Shown here in pieces: positions 36,841-47,653 of a stretch of DNA of 64,000 nucleotides. The position numbers and the translations under genes are program-made. The notes beneath the pieces were generated by a model. The model worked only from the letters and a program-made list of their open reading frames with translations, had not been told where the DNA came from and ran no database searches. Positions within the stretch are counted from its first letter, which is position 1. Every line of letters begins with the position of its first letter. This DNA comes from Serratia proteamaculans (GTDB lineage Bacteria > Pseudomonadota > Gammaproteobacteria > Enterobacterales > Enterobacteriaceae), in contig NZ_WBKI01000001.1 of NCBI RefSeq assembly GCF_008830365.1, forward strand, positions 372,001 through 436,000. The letters run 5' to 3'.

Positions 36841-39228
36841 ATGAAATTCAGTGAACTCTGGTTGCGCGAGTGGGTAAACCCGGCCATCAGCAGCGAAGCA
36901 TTATCCGATCAAATTACCATGGCCGGCCTGGAAGTGGACGGGGTGGAACCGGTAGCCGGTGCCTTTAACGGCGTAGTTGTGGGCCATGTTGTTGAGTGCG
37001 GCCAGCACCCGAACGCTGACAAACTGCGTGTGACCAAGATCAACGTGGGTGGCGATCGCCTGCTGGATATCGTCTGTGGTGCACCAAACTGCCGCACCGG
37101 TCTGAAGGTAGCCGTTGCTACCGTCGGCGCAGTGCTGCCAGGCGATTTCAAAATCAAAGCTGCGAAACTACGCGGTGAGCCTTCAGAAGGGATGCTTTGC
37201 TCGTTCTCCGAACTGGGTATTACTGATGATCACGACGGTATCATTGAGCTGCCGGAAGACGCGCCGATTGGCACCGATATCCGTGAATATCTGAAGCTGG
37301 ATGACAACGCGATCGAAATCAGCGTAACGCCGAACCGTGCCGACTGCCTGGGCATTATCGGCGTGGCGCGCGATGTGGGTGTATTGAACCAGGTTGCCCT
37401 GACCGAGCCGGACATGAGCCCGGTGGCGGCCACCATTAATGATACGTTGCCGATCCGCGTCGATGCGCCTCAGGCGTGCCCTCGTTACCTTGGTCGCGTA
37501 GTGAAAGGCATCGACGTCAAGGCGGCCAGCCCGCTGTGGATGCGTGAGAAGCTGCGTCGCTGCGGTATCCGTTCCATTGATGCGGTAGTGGATGTTACCA
37601 ACTACGTGCTGTTGGAACTGGGCCAGCCGATGCATGCCTTCGACCTGAACCGCATCGAAGGCGGTATCGTGGTGCGTATGGCGAGCGAAGGTGAAACCCT
37701 GACGCTGCTGGACGGCAACGAAGCCAAATTGAACGCTGATACCTTAGTGATTGCCGATCACCAGAAAGCTTTGGCGATGGGGGGGATCTTCGGTGGCGAA
37801 CACTCCGGTGTGAATGAATCCACCCAGGACGTGCTGCTGGAATGTGCTTTCTTCAGCCCGCTGGCGATTACCGGCCGTGCACGCCGTCAAGGTCTGCATA
37901 CGGATGCTTCCCACCGTTACGAGCGCGGTGTTGATCCTGCGCTGCAGTATAAAGCCATGGAGCGTGCGACTCGCCTGCTGATTGATATCTGTGGCGGTCA
38001 GGCTGGCCCGGTTATCGATGTGACCGCCGAAAGTGAGTTGCCAAAGCGTGCCACTATTACTTTGCGTCGTGAGAAGCTGGATCGTCTGATTGGCCACGTG
38101 GTGCCAAGCGAGCAGGTCAGCGACATTCTGCGTCGTCTGGGCTGCCAGGTAACCGAGCAGGGCGATAACTGGCTGGCGGTTGCGCCGAGCTGGCGTTTCG
38201 ATATGGAAATCGAAGAAGACCTGGTGGAAGAAGTGGCACGTGTTTACGGCTACAACAACATACCTGACGTGCCGGTCCGTGCTGATCTGATCATGACCAA
38301 GCATCGCGAAGCGGATCTGACGCTGAAGCGTGTGAAAACCATGCTGGTCGATCACGGTTACCAGGAAGCCATCACCTACAGTTTCGTTGATCCTAAGGTA
38401 CAGGCCTTGCTGCACCCGGGTGAAGAAGTGCTGATCCTGCCAAGCCCAATCTCGGTAGAGATGTCTGCGATGCGTCTGTCGCTGTGGACCGGCTTGTTGT
38501 CCGCCGTGGTTTATAACCAGAATCGTCAGCAGACTCGTCTGCGTCTGTTTGAAAGCGGCCTGCGCTTTGTCCCTGATACTGCGGCAAATCTGGGTATCCG
38601 TCAGGACGTCATGCTGGCAGGGGTGATTGCGGGCCATACGCATGAAGAACATTGGGATCTGGCGCGTAAGCCAGTCGACTTCTATGATTTAAAAGGGGAT
38701 CTGGAGTCTGTCCTGGAACTGACCGGTAAATTATCCGAAATTCAGTTCAAGGCAGAGGCTAATCCGGCCTTGCACCCAGGGCAAAGCGCAGCCATTTATT
38801 TCCAGGGCCAACGTGTCGGTTTCATCGGTGTGGTTCATCCGGAACTTGAGCGTAAACTGGATCTTAACGGCCGCACAGTGGTATTTGAACTGGAGTGGGA
38901 CAGGGTCGCAAGCCGCGCCGTGCCTCAGGCGCGGGAGATTTCTCGCTTCCCGGCAAACCGTCGTGATATCGCTGTTGTGGTGGCTGAAAACGTCCCCGCA
39001 GAAGATATTTTGGCAGAGTGTAAGAAAGTTGGCGCAAATCAGGTAGTTGGCGTAAACTTGTTTGATGTGTACCGTGGCAAGGGCGTGGCAGAGGGTTATA
39101 AGAGCCTGGCTATCAGTCTGGTATTGCAGGATACCGCTCGTACACTGGAAGAAGAGGAGATAGCCGTTACCGTTGCAAAATGTGTAGAGGCTCTAAAACA
39201 GCGATTCCAAGCATCCTTGAGGGATTGA
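36841..39228 (+). CDS. pheT: Phenylalanyl-tRNA synthetase beta subunit
   Basis: Editing and tRNA-binding subunit of 795 residues, same as E. coli. It contains the EMAP-like tRNA-binding domain (about 39-150), B3/B4 editing domain (about 210-370), B5 domain (about 400-475) and C-terminal anticodon-binding FDX-ACB domain (about 700-795, starting [14 protein letters not shown]). Four bases separate it from ihfA. Confidence 0.98.
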   Translation: MKFSELWLREWVNPAISSEALSDQITMAGLEVDGVEPVAGAFNGVVVGHVVECGQHPNADKLRVTKINVGGDRLLDIVCGAPNCRTGLKVAVATVGAVLPGDFKIKAAKLRGEPSEGMLCSFSELGITDDHDGIIELPEDAPIGTDIREYLKLDDNAIEISVTPNRADCLGIIGVARDVGVLNQVALTEPDMSPVAATINDTLPIRVDAPQACPRYLGRVVKGIDVKAASPLWMREKLRRCGIRSIDAVVDVTNYVLLELGQPMHAFDLNRIEGGIVVRMASEGETLTLLDGNEAKLNADTLVIADHQKALAMGGIFGGEHSGVNESTQDVLLECAFFSPLAITGRARRQGLHTDASHRYERGVDPALQYKAMERATRLLIDICGGQAGPVIDVTAESELPKRATITLRREKLDRLIGHVVPSEQVSDILRRLGCQVTEQGDNWLAVAPSWRFDMEIEEDLVEEVARVYGYNNIPDVPVRADLIMTKHREADLTLKRVKTMLVDHGYQEAITYSFVDPKVQALLHPGEEVLILPSPISVEMSAMRLSLWTGLLSAVVYNQNRQQTRLRLFESGLRFVPDTAANLGIRQDVMLAGVIAGHTHEEHWDLARKPVDFYDLKGDLESVLELTGKLSEIQFKAEANPALHPGQSAAIYFQGQRVGFIGVVHPELERKLDLNGRTVVFELEWDRVASRAVPQAREISRFPANRRDIAVVVAENVPAEDILAECKKVGANQVVGVNLFDVYRGKGVAEGYKSLAISLVLQDTARTLEEEEIAVTVAKCVEALKQRFQASLRD

Positions 39229-39232
39229 ACCT

Positions 39233-39529
39233 ATGGCGCTTACTAAAGCTGAAATGTCAGAACACCTGTTTGAAAAGCTTGGGCTTAGCAAACGGGATGC
39301 CAAAGACCTGGTAGAACTGTTTTTCGAAGAGGTTCGTCGTGCTCTTGAAAACGGTGAGCAGGTTAAACTGTCAGGTTTTGGCAATTTTGATTTGCGTGAC
39401 AAGAACCAACGTCCGGGGCGTAACCCGAAGACCGGCGAGGACATTCCGATTACGGCGCGCCGCGTGGTCACTTTCCGTCCAGGACAAAAGCTGAAAAGTC
39501 GGGTAGAGAACGCAAGCCCGAAAGAGTAA
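39233..39529 (+). CDS. ihfA: Integration host factor alpha subunit
   Basis: DNA-bending nucleoid protein of 98 residues (E. coli 99). [35 protein letters not shown] at the N-terminus and the beta-arm region [33 protein letters not shown] with the intercalating proline are conserved. Co-transcribed with pheST and possibly also from a promoter inside pheT. Confidence 0.98.
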   Translation: MALTKAEMSEHLFEKLGLSKRDAKDLVELFFEEVRRALENGEQVKLSGFGNFDLRDKNQRPGRNPKTGEDIPITARRVVTFRPGQKLKSRVENASPKE

Positions 39530-39542
39530 GTTGCATGAAACC

Positions 39543-39576
39543 AAAAAAGGCCGCTTTTGCGGCCTTTTTCTTTTTA
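39543..39576 (+). terminator. Terminator of the pheST-ihfA unit
   Basis: Stem AAAGGCCGC / GCGGCCTTT with a TTTT loop, A-run before and T-rich tail after. Confidence 0.93.
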
Positions 39577-39746
39577 ACGTTAGAGGTAAATTTCGGTTTA
39601 TTTTTAAACGACGAAAGAATAGATAATTCACTCAATAATATTGATACCTGTAATGCACATTAAAATAACCTATGGCTTGCGGATTATTCTTATGGTTATT
39701 TTTTTGACGGAGATAGAAATAAAACAGAGGCCGAAGCCCCTGTTGA

Positions 39747-39920
39747 CTAATAATGATTGTAGTAGTGGCTTTGTCCGCCACCGCCACCGCCACCGCCACC
39801 GCCACCGCCACCGCCACCGCCACCGCCACGGTGACCACCACCGTGAGGCCCGAAGCAGCAGGCGCTGAGCGCCACGGACAGTAGGGTGACGGTCAAAAAA
39901 AGCCCAATGCGTTTAATCAT
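39747..39920 (-). CDS. Small glycine-repeat lipoprotein (57 residues)
   Basis: A short gene not found in E. coli here. It reads a basic N-terminus and hydrophobic signal (MIKRIGLFLTVTLLSVALS) ending in the lipobox LSAC with Cys21, then CFGPHGGGHR, an uninterrupted run of about 18 glycines, and a polar GQSHYYNHY tail. The glycine run is coded by nine perfect copies of the hexamer CCGCCA (plus strand). It is therefore probably an envelope lipoprotein with a flexible Gly-rich tail; function is unknown. It is divergent from the DUF2502 gene. Confidence 0.7.
   Translation of the reverse strand: MIKRIGLFLTVTLLSVALSACCFGPHGGGHRGGGGGGGGGGGGGGGGGGQSHYYNHY
39775..39828. repeat. Tandem hexanucleotide repeat (CCGCCA)9
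   Basis: Nine exact head-to-tail copies of CCGCCA with a partial tenth, located inside the small lipoprotein gene. Copy-number change would keep the frame and only lengthen or shorten the glycine run. Confidence 0.97.
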
Positions 39921-40152
39921 AATAGTATCTCTCTGATGGGTTTCAGATTAATTATAAAGACCAACAAGGCTTGCGGTATGTCAGCGATTCGTTAACGGTT
40001 GTTAGCGGCTATTTTATTCAAGCAATAAAAATAGAATGTATGGAATTTGTAAGGGGGATGAAAACGATCTGAAAATAGGCATTAGTGAGATAGGCGCAAA
40101 ATAAACACACTGATATAACCCCCTCAGCGAGAAAATAAAGTAGGAGCGAAAA

Positions 40153-40593
40153 ATGAAAAAAATCCTGTTGCTGGTGTGTTTACCGCTGCTGCTGCCAGTA
40201 GCGGCGCAGGCGGATGTCTCGATTGATATCAACGTGCCGGGTGTTGCGGTGCATCTGGGGGATCAGGACCGGCGGGGTTATTATTGGGATGGCTATGACT
40301 GGCGTCCGCCGCAGTGGTGGCATGAGCACCAGGGGCGCGGCAAGGGTGAACGCAATAATCGTGGCATGTACTGGGATGGTGGCCGTTGGCAATCTTCGCC
40401 ACCGCGGGGTAACGAACACGGTGGCCCGGATCGGGGCGGCAACCCTTTCCACGGTGAGCGCGATAATCGTAACGACGGTAACCATCATGACAACGGCGGC
40501 CGCGACAATGGCCGTGACCATGACAAGGGGCGCGGCAATGACAATAGTCAGGGTAAACCCTATCCGCAAAAGGGTAACGACCAGCGTCGATAA
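40153..40593 (+). CDS. DUF2502 (YpeC-like) periplasmic protein with His/Asn/Gly-rich tail
   Basis: Secreted 146-residue protein: signal peptide MKKILLLVCLPLLLPVAAQA, then the DUF2502-like core with DINVPGVAVHLGDQDRRGYYWDGYDW and a repeated MYWDGGRW motif. From about residue 85 it is low-complexity and rich in Asn, Asp, Gly, Arg and His. The function of this family is unknown; the His/Asp-rich tail could bind metal (speculative). AGGAGCG precedes the ATG. Confidence 0.8.
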   Translation: MKKILLLVCLPLLLPVAAQADVSIDINVPGVAVHLGDQDRRGYYWDGYDWRPPQWWHEHQGRGKGERNNRGMYWDGGRWQSSPPRGNEHGGPDRGGNPFHGERDNRNDGNHHDNGGRDNGRDHDKGRGNDNSQGKPYPQKGNDQRR

Positions 40594-40612
40594 TTGATTC
40601 AACGGCGGCTGG

Positions 40613-40641
40613 TTTTGCCATCACTTACGGGTGATTGGCAA
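40613..40641 (+). terminator. Hairpin after the DUF2502 gene
   Basis: TTGCCATCAC pairs with GTGATTGGCAA (one bulge) around a short loop. No good T-run follows, so it may be a weak terminator or just an RNA end structure. Confidence 0.35.
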
Positions 40642-40768
40642 GATCAGCTGCTGTTTTCCCGCAATTCTCCTGATGCAATGCTTTCCCTTCGGGCGCTAAC
40701 CCCCTAATATTCGACCCAGACGTCAATATTCGGCCGCTGATCACGGTCCGCAGGGGATCTCCACGCCT

Positions 40769-41776
40769 ATGCCAGCCAGCCAGACCTTTACCTTATTGCT
40801 GCACAAACAACGCCATCGCGATAAACGGCATCTGCTGTTGTTAACGTTGGGCGTTGCCGTGGCATTTGTTTTCAGCCTCAGCGCGGGCGACATTTGGCTT
40901 TGGCCATCACAGTGGTCGAGTGAAGCGGCGCAGCTGTTTGTCTGGCAGTTACGCCTGCCGCGTGCGCTGGCGGTGATGTTGGTGGGGGCCAGCCTGGCGG
41001 TGGCCGGGGCAGTGATGCAGGCATTGTTTGAAAATCCATTGGCCGAACCGGGCTTGCTGGGTGTGGCAAACGGGGCCGGGGTGGCGTTGGTGTTAACGGT
41101 ACTGCTGGGCAACGGCCTGCTGCCGGTGGCGCTGATGAGCCTGAGCGCCATTGCGGGCGCATTGCTCATGACCTTCTTGCTGCTGAGCTTTGCCCGCCGT
41201 AAGCGCCTGACCAATGCCCGTCTACTGTTGGTAGGGGTTGCCTTGGGCATCGTGTGCAGCGCGGTAATGACCTGGGCGGTGTACTTCAGTTCCAGCCTGG
41301 ATCTGCGCCAACTGATGTACTGGATGATGGGCGGTTTTGGTGGGGTTGACTGGCGGCAAAAATGGCTGGTGCTGGCGCTGTTACCGGTATTGCTGTGGCT
41401 GTGTTGCCAGGGCAAGGCGCTAAACTTTATGGCGCTGGGTGAAGTACAGGCGCGTCAACTTGGGCTTTCACTGCATCTGTGGCGTAATCTCCTGGTGCTG
41501 GCGATCGGCTGGCTGGTGGGGGTGAGTGTGGCCCTGGCGGGGGTGATCGGTTTTGTCGGGCTGGTGATTCCGCATATGCTGCGCCTCAGTGGCCTGACGA
41601 ATCAGCGTTATTTATTGCCAGGCTGTGCACTGGCCGGCGCCGGTGTGTTGCTGGCGGCCGATGTGGTGGCGCGTATTACACTATTGTCGGCTGAATTACC
41701 CATTGGGGTGGTCACCGCCACGCTGGGGGCACCGCTATTTATCTGGTTACTGACCCGGGTAAAAAGCGTAAGGTAG
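40769..41776 (+). CDS. btuC: Vitamin B12 ABC transporter permease BtuC
   Basis: Inner membrane permease of 335 residues (E. coli 326; the extra residues are N-terminal) with about ten helices, forming the B12 channel with BtuD. The family segments [61 protein letters not shown] and [18 protein letters not shown] are conserved. Forms btuC-btuE-btuD as in E. coli. Confidence 0.96.
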   Translation: MPASQTFTLLLHKQRHRDKRHLLLLTLGVAVAFVFSLSAGDIWLWPSQWSSEAAQLFVWQLRLPRALAVMLVGASLAVAGAVMQALFENPLAEPGLLGVANGAGVALVLTVLLGNGLLPVALMSLSAIAGALLMTFLLLSFARRKRLTNARLLLVGVALGIVCSAVMTWAVYFSSSLDLRQLMYWMMGGFGGVDWRQKWLVLALLPVLLWLCCQGKALNFMALGEVQARQLGLSLHLWRNLLVLAIGWLVGVSVALAGVIGFVGLVIPHMLRLSGLTNQRYLLPGCALAGAGVLLAADVVARITLLSAELPIGVVTATLGAPLFIWLLTRVKSVR

Positions 41777-41817
41777 TTTCTCTGTTCACCTGCAAGTAAA
41801 ACAAGAGGATAAGCTCC

Positions 41818-42369
41818 ATGACTCAAGCGATTTATGACATTCCGCTGGACACTATCGAGAACCAATCCATCACGCTGGGTAAATATAAAGGCAGCGTGTT
41901 GCTGGTGGTGAATGTGGCTTCGGAGTGCGGTCTGACCAAGCAATATGAAGGGCTGGAAGCCTTATACGAAACCTACCGTGGGCAAGGGTTTGAAGTGCTG
42001 GGCTTTCCGTCCAATGAATTCCTCGGGCAGGAGCCGGGCAGCAACGAGGAGATCCTGGCGTTTTGCCGCGGTACCTTTGGCGTTGAGTTCCCGATGTTTG
42101 CCAAGCTTGAAGTGAACAGCGAGAACCGCCATCCGTTATATCAGGCGTTGATTGCCGCCGAGCCGCAAGCCGTGGCCCCGCAGGGCAGTGAGTTCCTGAC
42201 GCGCATGAGCAGCAAGGGTCGGGCACCGAAGCAAACCGGCGACATTCTGTGGAACTTTGAAAAATTCCTGATCGGCCGTGATGGCAAGGTGATCCAACGT
42301 TTCTCTCCGGACACCACGCCGGAAGATCCCGCACTGGTGGCCGCCGTCAAACAGGCGTTGGCCGAATAA
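41818..42369 (+). CDS. btuE: BtuE, thioredoxin/glutathione peroxidase family protein
   Basis: Peroxidase of 183 residues with the redox cysteine in VNVASECGLTKQYEGLEALY, the GFPSNEFLGQEPGSNEEI motif and WNFEKFLIGRDG with conserved Trp and Asn. It uses cysteine, not selenocysteine. It is not needed for B12 transport despite its place in the btu operon. A second family member is encoded at 61897-62382. Confidence 0.95.
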   Translation: MTQAIYDIPLDTIENQSITLGKYKGSVLLVVNVASECGLTKQYEGLEALYETYRGQGFEVLGFPSNEFLGQEPGSNEEILAFCRGTFGVEFPMFAKLEVNSENRHPLYQALIAAEPQAVAPQGSEFLTRMSSKGRAPKQTGDILWNFEKFLIGRDGKVIQRFSPDTTPEDPALVAAVKQALAE

Positions 42370-42392
42370 TAAACAAGGAGCGGTGATCCATA

Positions 42393-43148
42393 ATGCTGCA
42401 ACTCAGTCAGGTTGGGGTAGAAGGGCGTCTGGCCCCATTTTCAGCACAGGTCGATGCTGGGTTGCAGTTTCACCTTATTGGTCCGAACGGTGCCGGTAAA
42501 AGCACACTGTTGGCGCGGCTGGCGGGCATATTGCCCGGTACGGGAGAGATCCTGCTGGCCGGGCAGCCGTTGGGGGGTTATCAGGGCAATGAACTGGCGC
42601 TGCGCCGTGCCTATCTCTGCCAGCAACAGCCGCCGGTGGCGCTGATGCCGGTTTTCCAGTATCTGGAGCTGCACCGGCCTGCAGGGGCCACTGAGCAGGC
42701 GCTGGAGAGCACCATTGTGTATTTGTGTCAGCGCTTGAAACTGACGGACAAGCTGTCGCGTATGTTGACGCAGTTGTCCGGCGGTGAATGGCAACGGGTA
42801 CGGCTGGCGGCGGTATTGCTGCAGGTTTGGCCGACGGTCAACCCCCATAGCCAACTGCTGCTGCTGGATGAACCGACCAATAGCCTGGATGTGGCGCAGA
42901 AGGTGGCGCTGGATCGGCTGTTGCGAGAGTTTTGTCAGAGTGGACGCAGTGCATTGGTTTGCGCGCACGACCTAAATCATACCCTACAGCAGGCCGATAA
43001 GGTTTGGTTACTGCATGCTGGGCGGCTAATCGCGCAGGGAACCACGCGGGAAGTGATGGAGCCGGTATTGCTTTCACAGATTTATGACGTGGATTTTCAC
43101 CTGCAGGCGGTGGGCGACCAACGCTGGATTATGACCAAAACGGCATAA
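42393..43148 (+). CDS. btuD: Vitamin B12 ABC transporter ATPase BtuD
   Basis: ATP-binding subunit of 251 residues: Walker [10 protein letters not shown] near 33, signature LSGGEWQRVRLAAVLLQ near 128, Walker B LLLLDEPTNSLD near 153 and H-loop in CAHDLNHTL. AAGGAG lies upstream of the ATG. The periplasmic BtuF is encoded elsewhere. Confidence 0.96.
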   Translation: MLQLSQVGVEGRLAPFSAQVDAGLQFHLIGPNGAGKSTLLARLAGILPGTGEILLAGQPLGGYQGNELALRRAYLCQQQPPVALMPVFQYLELHRPAGATEQALESTIVYLCQRLKLTDKLSRMLTQLSGGEWQRVRLAAVLLQVWPTVNPHSQLLLLDEPTNSLDVAQKVALDRLLREFCQSGRSALVCAHDLNHTLQQADKVWLLHAGRLIAQGTTREVMEPVLLSQIYDVDFHLQAVGDQRWIMTKTA

Positions 43149-43202
43149 TTGGGTAGTGCATTGAAAATGCACTATAAACGAAAATTAAACGGACCTGATA
43201 TA

Positions 43203-43230
43203 AATAGCCGGGTAAGCACCGGCTTTATTT
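43203..43230 (+). terminator. Terminator of btuCED
   Basis: Stem AGCCGG / CCGGCT with a 7-nt loop followed by TTATTT, 55 bp after btuD. Confidence 0.65.
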
Positions 43231-43413
43231 CCCACCTTTCCTCAAAACCCTCCTATCAATCTTGAAAACCGTCGCTGACGTGCTACGCTAATTTAGTTCA
43301 AACATAATAAGTAAATAATAAAATATAACTATAACTAATTGATTCTATAATCAATTTAATTTAATGATGATAGCCCCCCGCAGATCAGGTAGTTAGCTGA
43401 TAATTAATCGCAC

Positions 43414-43430
43414 CTTAAGGTTTAGTTAAG
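43414..43430 (+). promoter_or_regulatory. PmrA (BasR) box of the arn operon
   Basis: CTTAAG-N5-GTTAAG differs from the direct-repeat PmrA box by one base. The overlapping GGTTTA (43419-43424) is also a PhoP half-site with a weak second half. TACATT (43441-43446) is a candidate -10. The remaining AT-rich part of this 401-bp gap shows nothing else beyond the btuD terminator. Confidence 0.7.
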
Positions 43431-43549
43431 CTTACGGCCGTACATTGGCAGTTAATCCACCAGGAACGATTCTCTCTGGCGTTTAATATTCGTTAAATAA
43501 AAGAGATCTACAGTGTCATTAAAGAAATTTGATACGTTTGGGGTTAACT

Positions 43550-44704
43550 ATGGATCAATTTTTACCTTTCTCACGCCCGGCGATTGGCGATGAAGAAATC
43601 GCGGCGGTAGAAAAGGTATTGCGCTCAGGTTGGATCACCACCGGGCCGCAAAATCAGCAGTTGGAAAGTGAGTTCTGCGCCACCTTCGGTTGTAAACACG
43701 CCATTGCCGTCTGTTCCGCTACTGCGGGTATGCATATTACCCTGATGGCACTGAACATTGGCCCGGGTGACGAAGTGATCACCCCTTCACAAACCTGGGT
43801 TTCTACCCTCAACATGATCGAATTGCTTGGCGCAACGCCGGTGATGATTGACGTTGACCGTGATACGTTGATGGTCAGCGCCAGCGATGTTGAAGCCGCT
43901 ATCACTGCCAAAACCAAAGCCATTGTCCCGGTACATTATGCCGGTGCACCGCTGCAGATGGATGCATTGCGTGAGGTGGCTACACGCCACAACCTTCCCC
44001 TGATTGAAGATGCTGCTCATGCGGTAGGCTCCCGTTACAACGGTGAGTGGGTGGGGGCACGCGGCACGGCAATTTTCTCATTCCACGCGATTAAAAACCT
44101 GACCTGTGCCGAAGGCGGCCTGATTGCTACCGACGACGACGAACTGGCCGATCGCCTGCGTTGTCTGAAGTTCCATGGCCTGGCCGTTGATGCCTTTGAC
44201 CGCCAGCAACTGGGGCGTAAGCCGCAGGCCGAAGTGGTGGAGCCAGGCTACAAATACAATCTCTCCGATATCCATGCGGCCATCGCCGTGGTGCAACTGG
44301 GCCGTCTGCCGCAGCTTAACGCTCGCCGCAAGGTGCTGGCTGAGCGTTACCTCTGCGCTCTGGAAGGGTCACCTTTCCTGCCGCTGGGGCTGCCTGATTA
44401 CCCGCATGACCATGCCTGGCATCTGTTTATGGTACGCGTCGACGCCGAACGCTGTGGCATCGATCGTGACCAACTGATGGAGCGCCTGAAAGAAGTGGAT
44501 ATCGGTACCGGCCTGCATTTCCGCGCCGCCCATACCCAGAAATATTACCGTGAGCGCTATCCGCAGTTGTCCTTGCCCAATACCGAATGGAACTCGGCGC
44601 GCCTGTGCACCTTGCCTCTGTTCCCTGATATGACCGACGCCGATGTTGATCGCGTGGTTAAAGCCTTGTCTTCTGTTGTGGAGTCGCTACGTGTCTCGCG
44701 TTGA
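43550..44704 (+). CDS. arnB: UDP-L-Ara4O C-4'' aminotransferase ArnB
   Basis: PLP enzyme of 384 residues that converts UDP-4-keto-pentose to UDP-L-Ara4N for lipid A modification. The PLP lysine is Lys182 in [15 protein letters not shown], and family motifs [27 protein letters not shown] and [14 protein letters not shown] are present. The ATG at 43550 gives the usual N-terminus [13 protein letters not shown]. First gene of arnBCADTEF, all seven genes being overlapping or nearly so. Confidence 0.97.
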   Translation: MDQFLPFSRPAIGDEEIAAVEKVLRSGWITTGPQNQQLESEFCATFGCKHAIAVCSATAGMHITLMALNIGPGDEVITPSQTWVSTLNMIELLGATPVMIDVDRDTLMVSASDVEAAITAKTKAIVPVHYAGAPLQMDALREVATRHNLPLIEDAAHAVGSRYNGEWVGARGTAIFSFHAIKNLTCAEGGLIATDDDELADRLRCLKFHGLAVDAFDRQQLGRKPQAEVVEPGYKYNLSDIHAAIAVVQLGRLPQLNARRKVLAERYLCALEGSPFLPLGLPDYPHDHAWHLFMVRVDAERCGIDRDQLMERLKEVDIGTGLHFRAAHTQKYYRERYPQLSLPNTEWNSARLCTLPLFPDMTDADVDRVVKALSSVVESLRVSR

Positions 44705-45671
44705 ACCGATAAAAAAAGTTTCGGTGGTGATCCCGGTATACAACGAGCAGGAAAGTTTGCCTGCCTTGCTTGAACGTACCACCGCCGCCTGTAAAAAACT
44801 GACCCAAGCTTATGAAATTATCCTGGTCGATGACGGCAGCAGCGACAATTCTGCCGATATGCTGACCGCCGCCGCCGAACAGCCAGGTAGCTGTGTGATT
44901 GCCGTATTGCTGAACCGCAATTATGGCCAGCACTCGGCAATCATGGCGGGCTTCAATCAGGTGAGCGGCGATCTGGTAATTACGCTGGATGCCGATTTAC
45001 AAAACCCGCCGGAAGAGATCCCGCGTCTGGTCCAGGTGGCGGAAGAGGGTTATGACGTGGTGGGTACCGTGCGTGCCAATCGTCAGGACTCCTGGTTCCG
45101 TAAAAGCGCCTCGCGCATCATTAATATGATGATCCAACGCGCCACCGGTAAATCGATGGGGGATTACGGCTGCATGTTGCGCGCCTACCGTCGTCACATT
45201 ATTGAGGCGATGCTGAACTGCCACGAACGCAGCACTTTCATTCCGATCCTGGCGAATACCTTCGCCCGACGCACCACTGAAATTGACGTGCTGCACGCCG
45301 AACGTGAGTTTGGTGATTCCAAATACAGCCTGATGAAGCTGATTAATCTGATGTATGACCTGATCACCTGCCTGACCACGACGCCGTTGCGTTTGCTCAG
45401 CGTGGTGGGCAGCGTAGTGGCGCTTTCCGGCTTTGTGCTGGCGGTACTGTTGATCGCCCTGCGTTTGATTATGGGGCCTGAATGGTCGGGCGGCGGGGTA
45501 TTCACCCTGTTTGCCGTGTTATTCACTTTTATCGGTGCCCAGTTTGTCGGCATGGGCCTGTTGGGAGAGTACATCGGTCGCATCTACACCGACGTGCGTG
45601 CTCGTCCCCGTTATTTTGTTCAGAAAGTGGTCGGTGAACAACCGAATCACAATACTCAGGAAGAAGAATAA
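44691..45671 (+). CDS. arnC: Undecaprenyl-phosphate Ara4FN transferase ArnC, GTG start
   Basis: GT2-family glycosyltransferase of 326 residues placing formylated Ara4N on undecaprenyl phosphate. N-terminal catalytic domain with [23 protein letters not shown] and [12 protein letters not shown]; two C-terminal helices (about 236-258 and 270-292). The start is a GTG overlapping the arnB stop by 14 bp, giving [13 protein letters not shown] like Yersinia ArnC; no suitable ATG exists. Confidence 0.95.
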   Translation: MSRVEPIKKVSVVIPVYNEQESLPALLERTTAACKKLTQAYEIILVDDGSSDNSADMLTAAAEQPGSCVIAVLLNRNYGQHSAIMAGFNQVSGDLVITLDADLQNPPEEIPRLVQVAEEGYDVVGTVRANRQDSWFRKSASRIINMMIQRATGKSMGDYGCMLRAYRRHIIEAMLNCHERSTFIPILANTFARRTTEIDVLHAEREFGDSKYSLMKLINLMYDLITCLTTTPLRLLSVVGSVVALSGFVLAVLLIALRLIMGPEWSGGGVFTLFAVLFTFIGAQFVGMGLLGEYIGRIYTDVRARPRYFVQKVVGEQPNHNTQEEE

Positions 45672-47653
45672 TGAAAGCTATCGTATTTGCTTACCATGAT
45701 ATTGGCTGCGCGGGTCTGAAAGCTCTGACTGACGCGGGCTATGATGTTCAGGCGGTATTCACGCATACCGACGATCCTGGTGAGAACAACTTTTTCTCCT
45801 CTGTAGCCCGTCTGGGTGCAGAATTGGAGTTACCGGTCTATGCGCCGGAAGACGTTAACCATCCGCTGTGGATCGAGCGTATTCGCCAGATGCAGCCGGA
45901 CGTTATCTTCTCATTCTATTACCGTAATCTGCTGAGCGAAGAGCTGCTGTCCCTGGCACCAAAAGGCGGCTTTAACCTGCATGGCTCACTGCTGCCGCGC
46001 TACCGTGGGCGCGCACCGGTGAACTGGGCGCTGGTTAATGGCGAAACCGAAACCGGTGCCACGCTGCATAAAATGGTCAAACGCCCTGATGCCGGCGACA
46101 TTGTTGGCCAGCAAAAAGTGGCGATAGCTGCCGGCGACACCGCGCTGACGCTGCACAAGAAAGTGCTGGAAGCGACACAGGTATTGCTGAAGCTGGAACT
46201 GCCAAAACTGAAAAATGGCACCGCTTCCTTCACGGTGCAAAACGAAGCCGATGCCAGTTATTTTGGTCGTCGCACCGCGGCTGACGGTGAAATCCTGTGG
46301 CATAAATCCGCGCAGGAAATTAACAACCTGATCCGCGCAGTGACCGAACCTTACCCTGGGGCTTTCAGCTACCTGGGGCAGCGTAAACTGATCGTCTGGC
46401 GCGCTCGAGTGCTGGATACCCAGCATGACAAGCAGCCGGGTACCGTCCTCAGCACCTCTCCGCTGATCATTGCCTGTGGTGAAGGTGCACTGGAAATTGT
46501 TGCCGGCCAAAACGATGTCGGCCTGTATGTGCAAGGCAGCCGTCTGGCGCAGGAAATGGGCATCGTTACCGATGTCCGTTTGGCCGCTAAACCTAACGCA
46601 GTGATGAAACGCAGAACACGCGTATTGATCCTCGGTGTGAACGGCTTCATCGGTAACCACCTGACCGAACGCCTGCTGCGTGATGATCGTTACGATATCT
46701 ACGGTCTGGATATCGGCTCTGATGCTATCAGCCGTTTCCTGGGTAACCCGCGCTTCCACTTTGTGGAAGGGGATATCAGCATCCACTCCGAGTGGATCGA
46801 GTATCACATCAAGAAATGCGACGTGATCTTGCCGCTGGTGGCTATTGCCACGCCGATCGAATACACCCGCAACCCACTGCGCGTGTTCGAGCTGGATTTC
46901 GAAGAAAACCTGAAAATCGTTCGCGACTGCGTGAAATACAACAAGCGCATTATCTTCCCGTCCACTTCCGAAGTGTACGGCATGTGTGACGACAAGGAAT
47001 TCGACGAAGATCACTCACGCCTGATCGTCGGGCCGATCAACAAACAGCGCTGGATTTACTCGGTGTCCAAGCAGTTGCTGGACCGGGTGATCTGGGCCTA
47101 CGGTGCCAAAGAAGGGCTGAAGTTTACCCTGTTCCGTCCGTTTAACTGGATGGGCCCACGTCTGGATAACCTGGACGCCGCGCGTATCGGTTCTTCCCGT
47201 GCCATCACCCAGCTGATCCTCAACCTGGTGGAAGGCTCGCCGATCAAACTGATGGACGGTGGGGCGCAAAAACGCTGCTTTACCGATATCAACGACGGTA
47301 TCGAGGCGCTGTTCCGCATTATCGAAAACCGTGACGGCCTGTGCGATGGCCAGATCGTCAACATCGGTAACCCGACCAACGAGGCCAGCATCCGTGAACT
47401 GGCGGAAATGCTGCTCGAAAGTTTCAATAACCACCCGCTGCGCGATCGCTTCCCGCCGTTTGCCGGTTTTAAGGATGTTGAAAGCAGCAGTTACTACGGC
47501 AAAGGTTATCAGGACGTCGAGCACCGTACGCCAAGCATCAAAAATGCCCGTCGCCTGCTGGATTGGCAGCCGACCATCGCGATGCAGCAAACCGTTGCCG
47601 ATACGCTGGATTACTTCCTGCGCACTACCGTTCAGGAAGGTGATGGTGCATGA
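45671..47653 (+). CDS. arnA: Bifunctional ArnA: formyltransferase and UDP-GlcA decarboxylase
   Basis: 660-residue cytosolic enzyme, the same as E. coli. The N-terminal domain (about 1-304) is the formyltransferase with the [25 protein letters not shown] motif; the C-terminal domain (about 315-660) is the NAD-dependent decarboxylase with [15 protein letters not shown] and the SxxxYxxxK-like YSVSKQLLD. The ATG overlaps the arnC stop by one base. Confidence 0.98.
   Translation: MKAIVFAYHDIGCAGLKALTDAGYDVQAVFTHTDDPGENNFFSSVARLGAELELPVYAPEDVNHPLWIERIRQMQPDVIFSFYYRNLLSEELLSLAPKGGFNLHGSLLPRYRGRAPVNWALVNGETETGATLHKMVKRPDAGDIVGQQKVAIAAGDTALTLHKKVLEATQVLLKLELPKLKNGTASFTVQNEADASYFGRRTAADGEILWHKSAQEINNLIRAVTEPYPGAFSYLGQRKLIVWRARVLDTQHDKQPGTVLSTSPLIIACGEGALEIVAGQNDVGLYVQGSRLAQEMGIVTDVRLAAKPNAVMKRRTRVLILGVNGFIGNHLTERLLRDDRYDIYGLDIGSDAISRFLGNPRFHFVEGDISIHSEWIEYHIKKCDVILPLVAIATPIEYTRNPLRVFELDFEENLKIVRDCVKYNKRIIFPSTSEVYGMCDDKEFDEDHSRLIVGPINKQRWIYSVSKQLLDRVIWAYGAKEGLKFTLFRPFNWMGPRLDNLDAARIGSSRAITQLILNLVEGSPIKLMDGGAQKRCFTDINDGIEALFRIIENRDGLCDGQIVNIGNPTNEASIRELAEMLLESFNNHPLRDRFPPFAGFKDVESSSYYGKGYQDVEHRTPSIKNARRLLDWQPTIAMQQTVADTLDYFLRTTVQEGDGA

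Noticed and set aside
39775-39828. CRISPR-like repeat array
   Set aside because: The units are contiguous 6-mers without spacers and lie inside a coding gene.
39632-39841. Frame with an alternating Ala-Val repeat over the hexamer
   Set aside because: It is the wrong frame of the repeat; the frame starting at 39920 has a signal peptide, lipobox and a matching stop.
45986-47014. 342-codon open frame antisense to arnA
   Set aside because: Lies across the ArnA formyltransferase and dehydrogenase domains with no independent signals.
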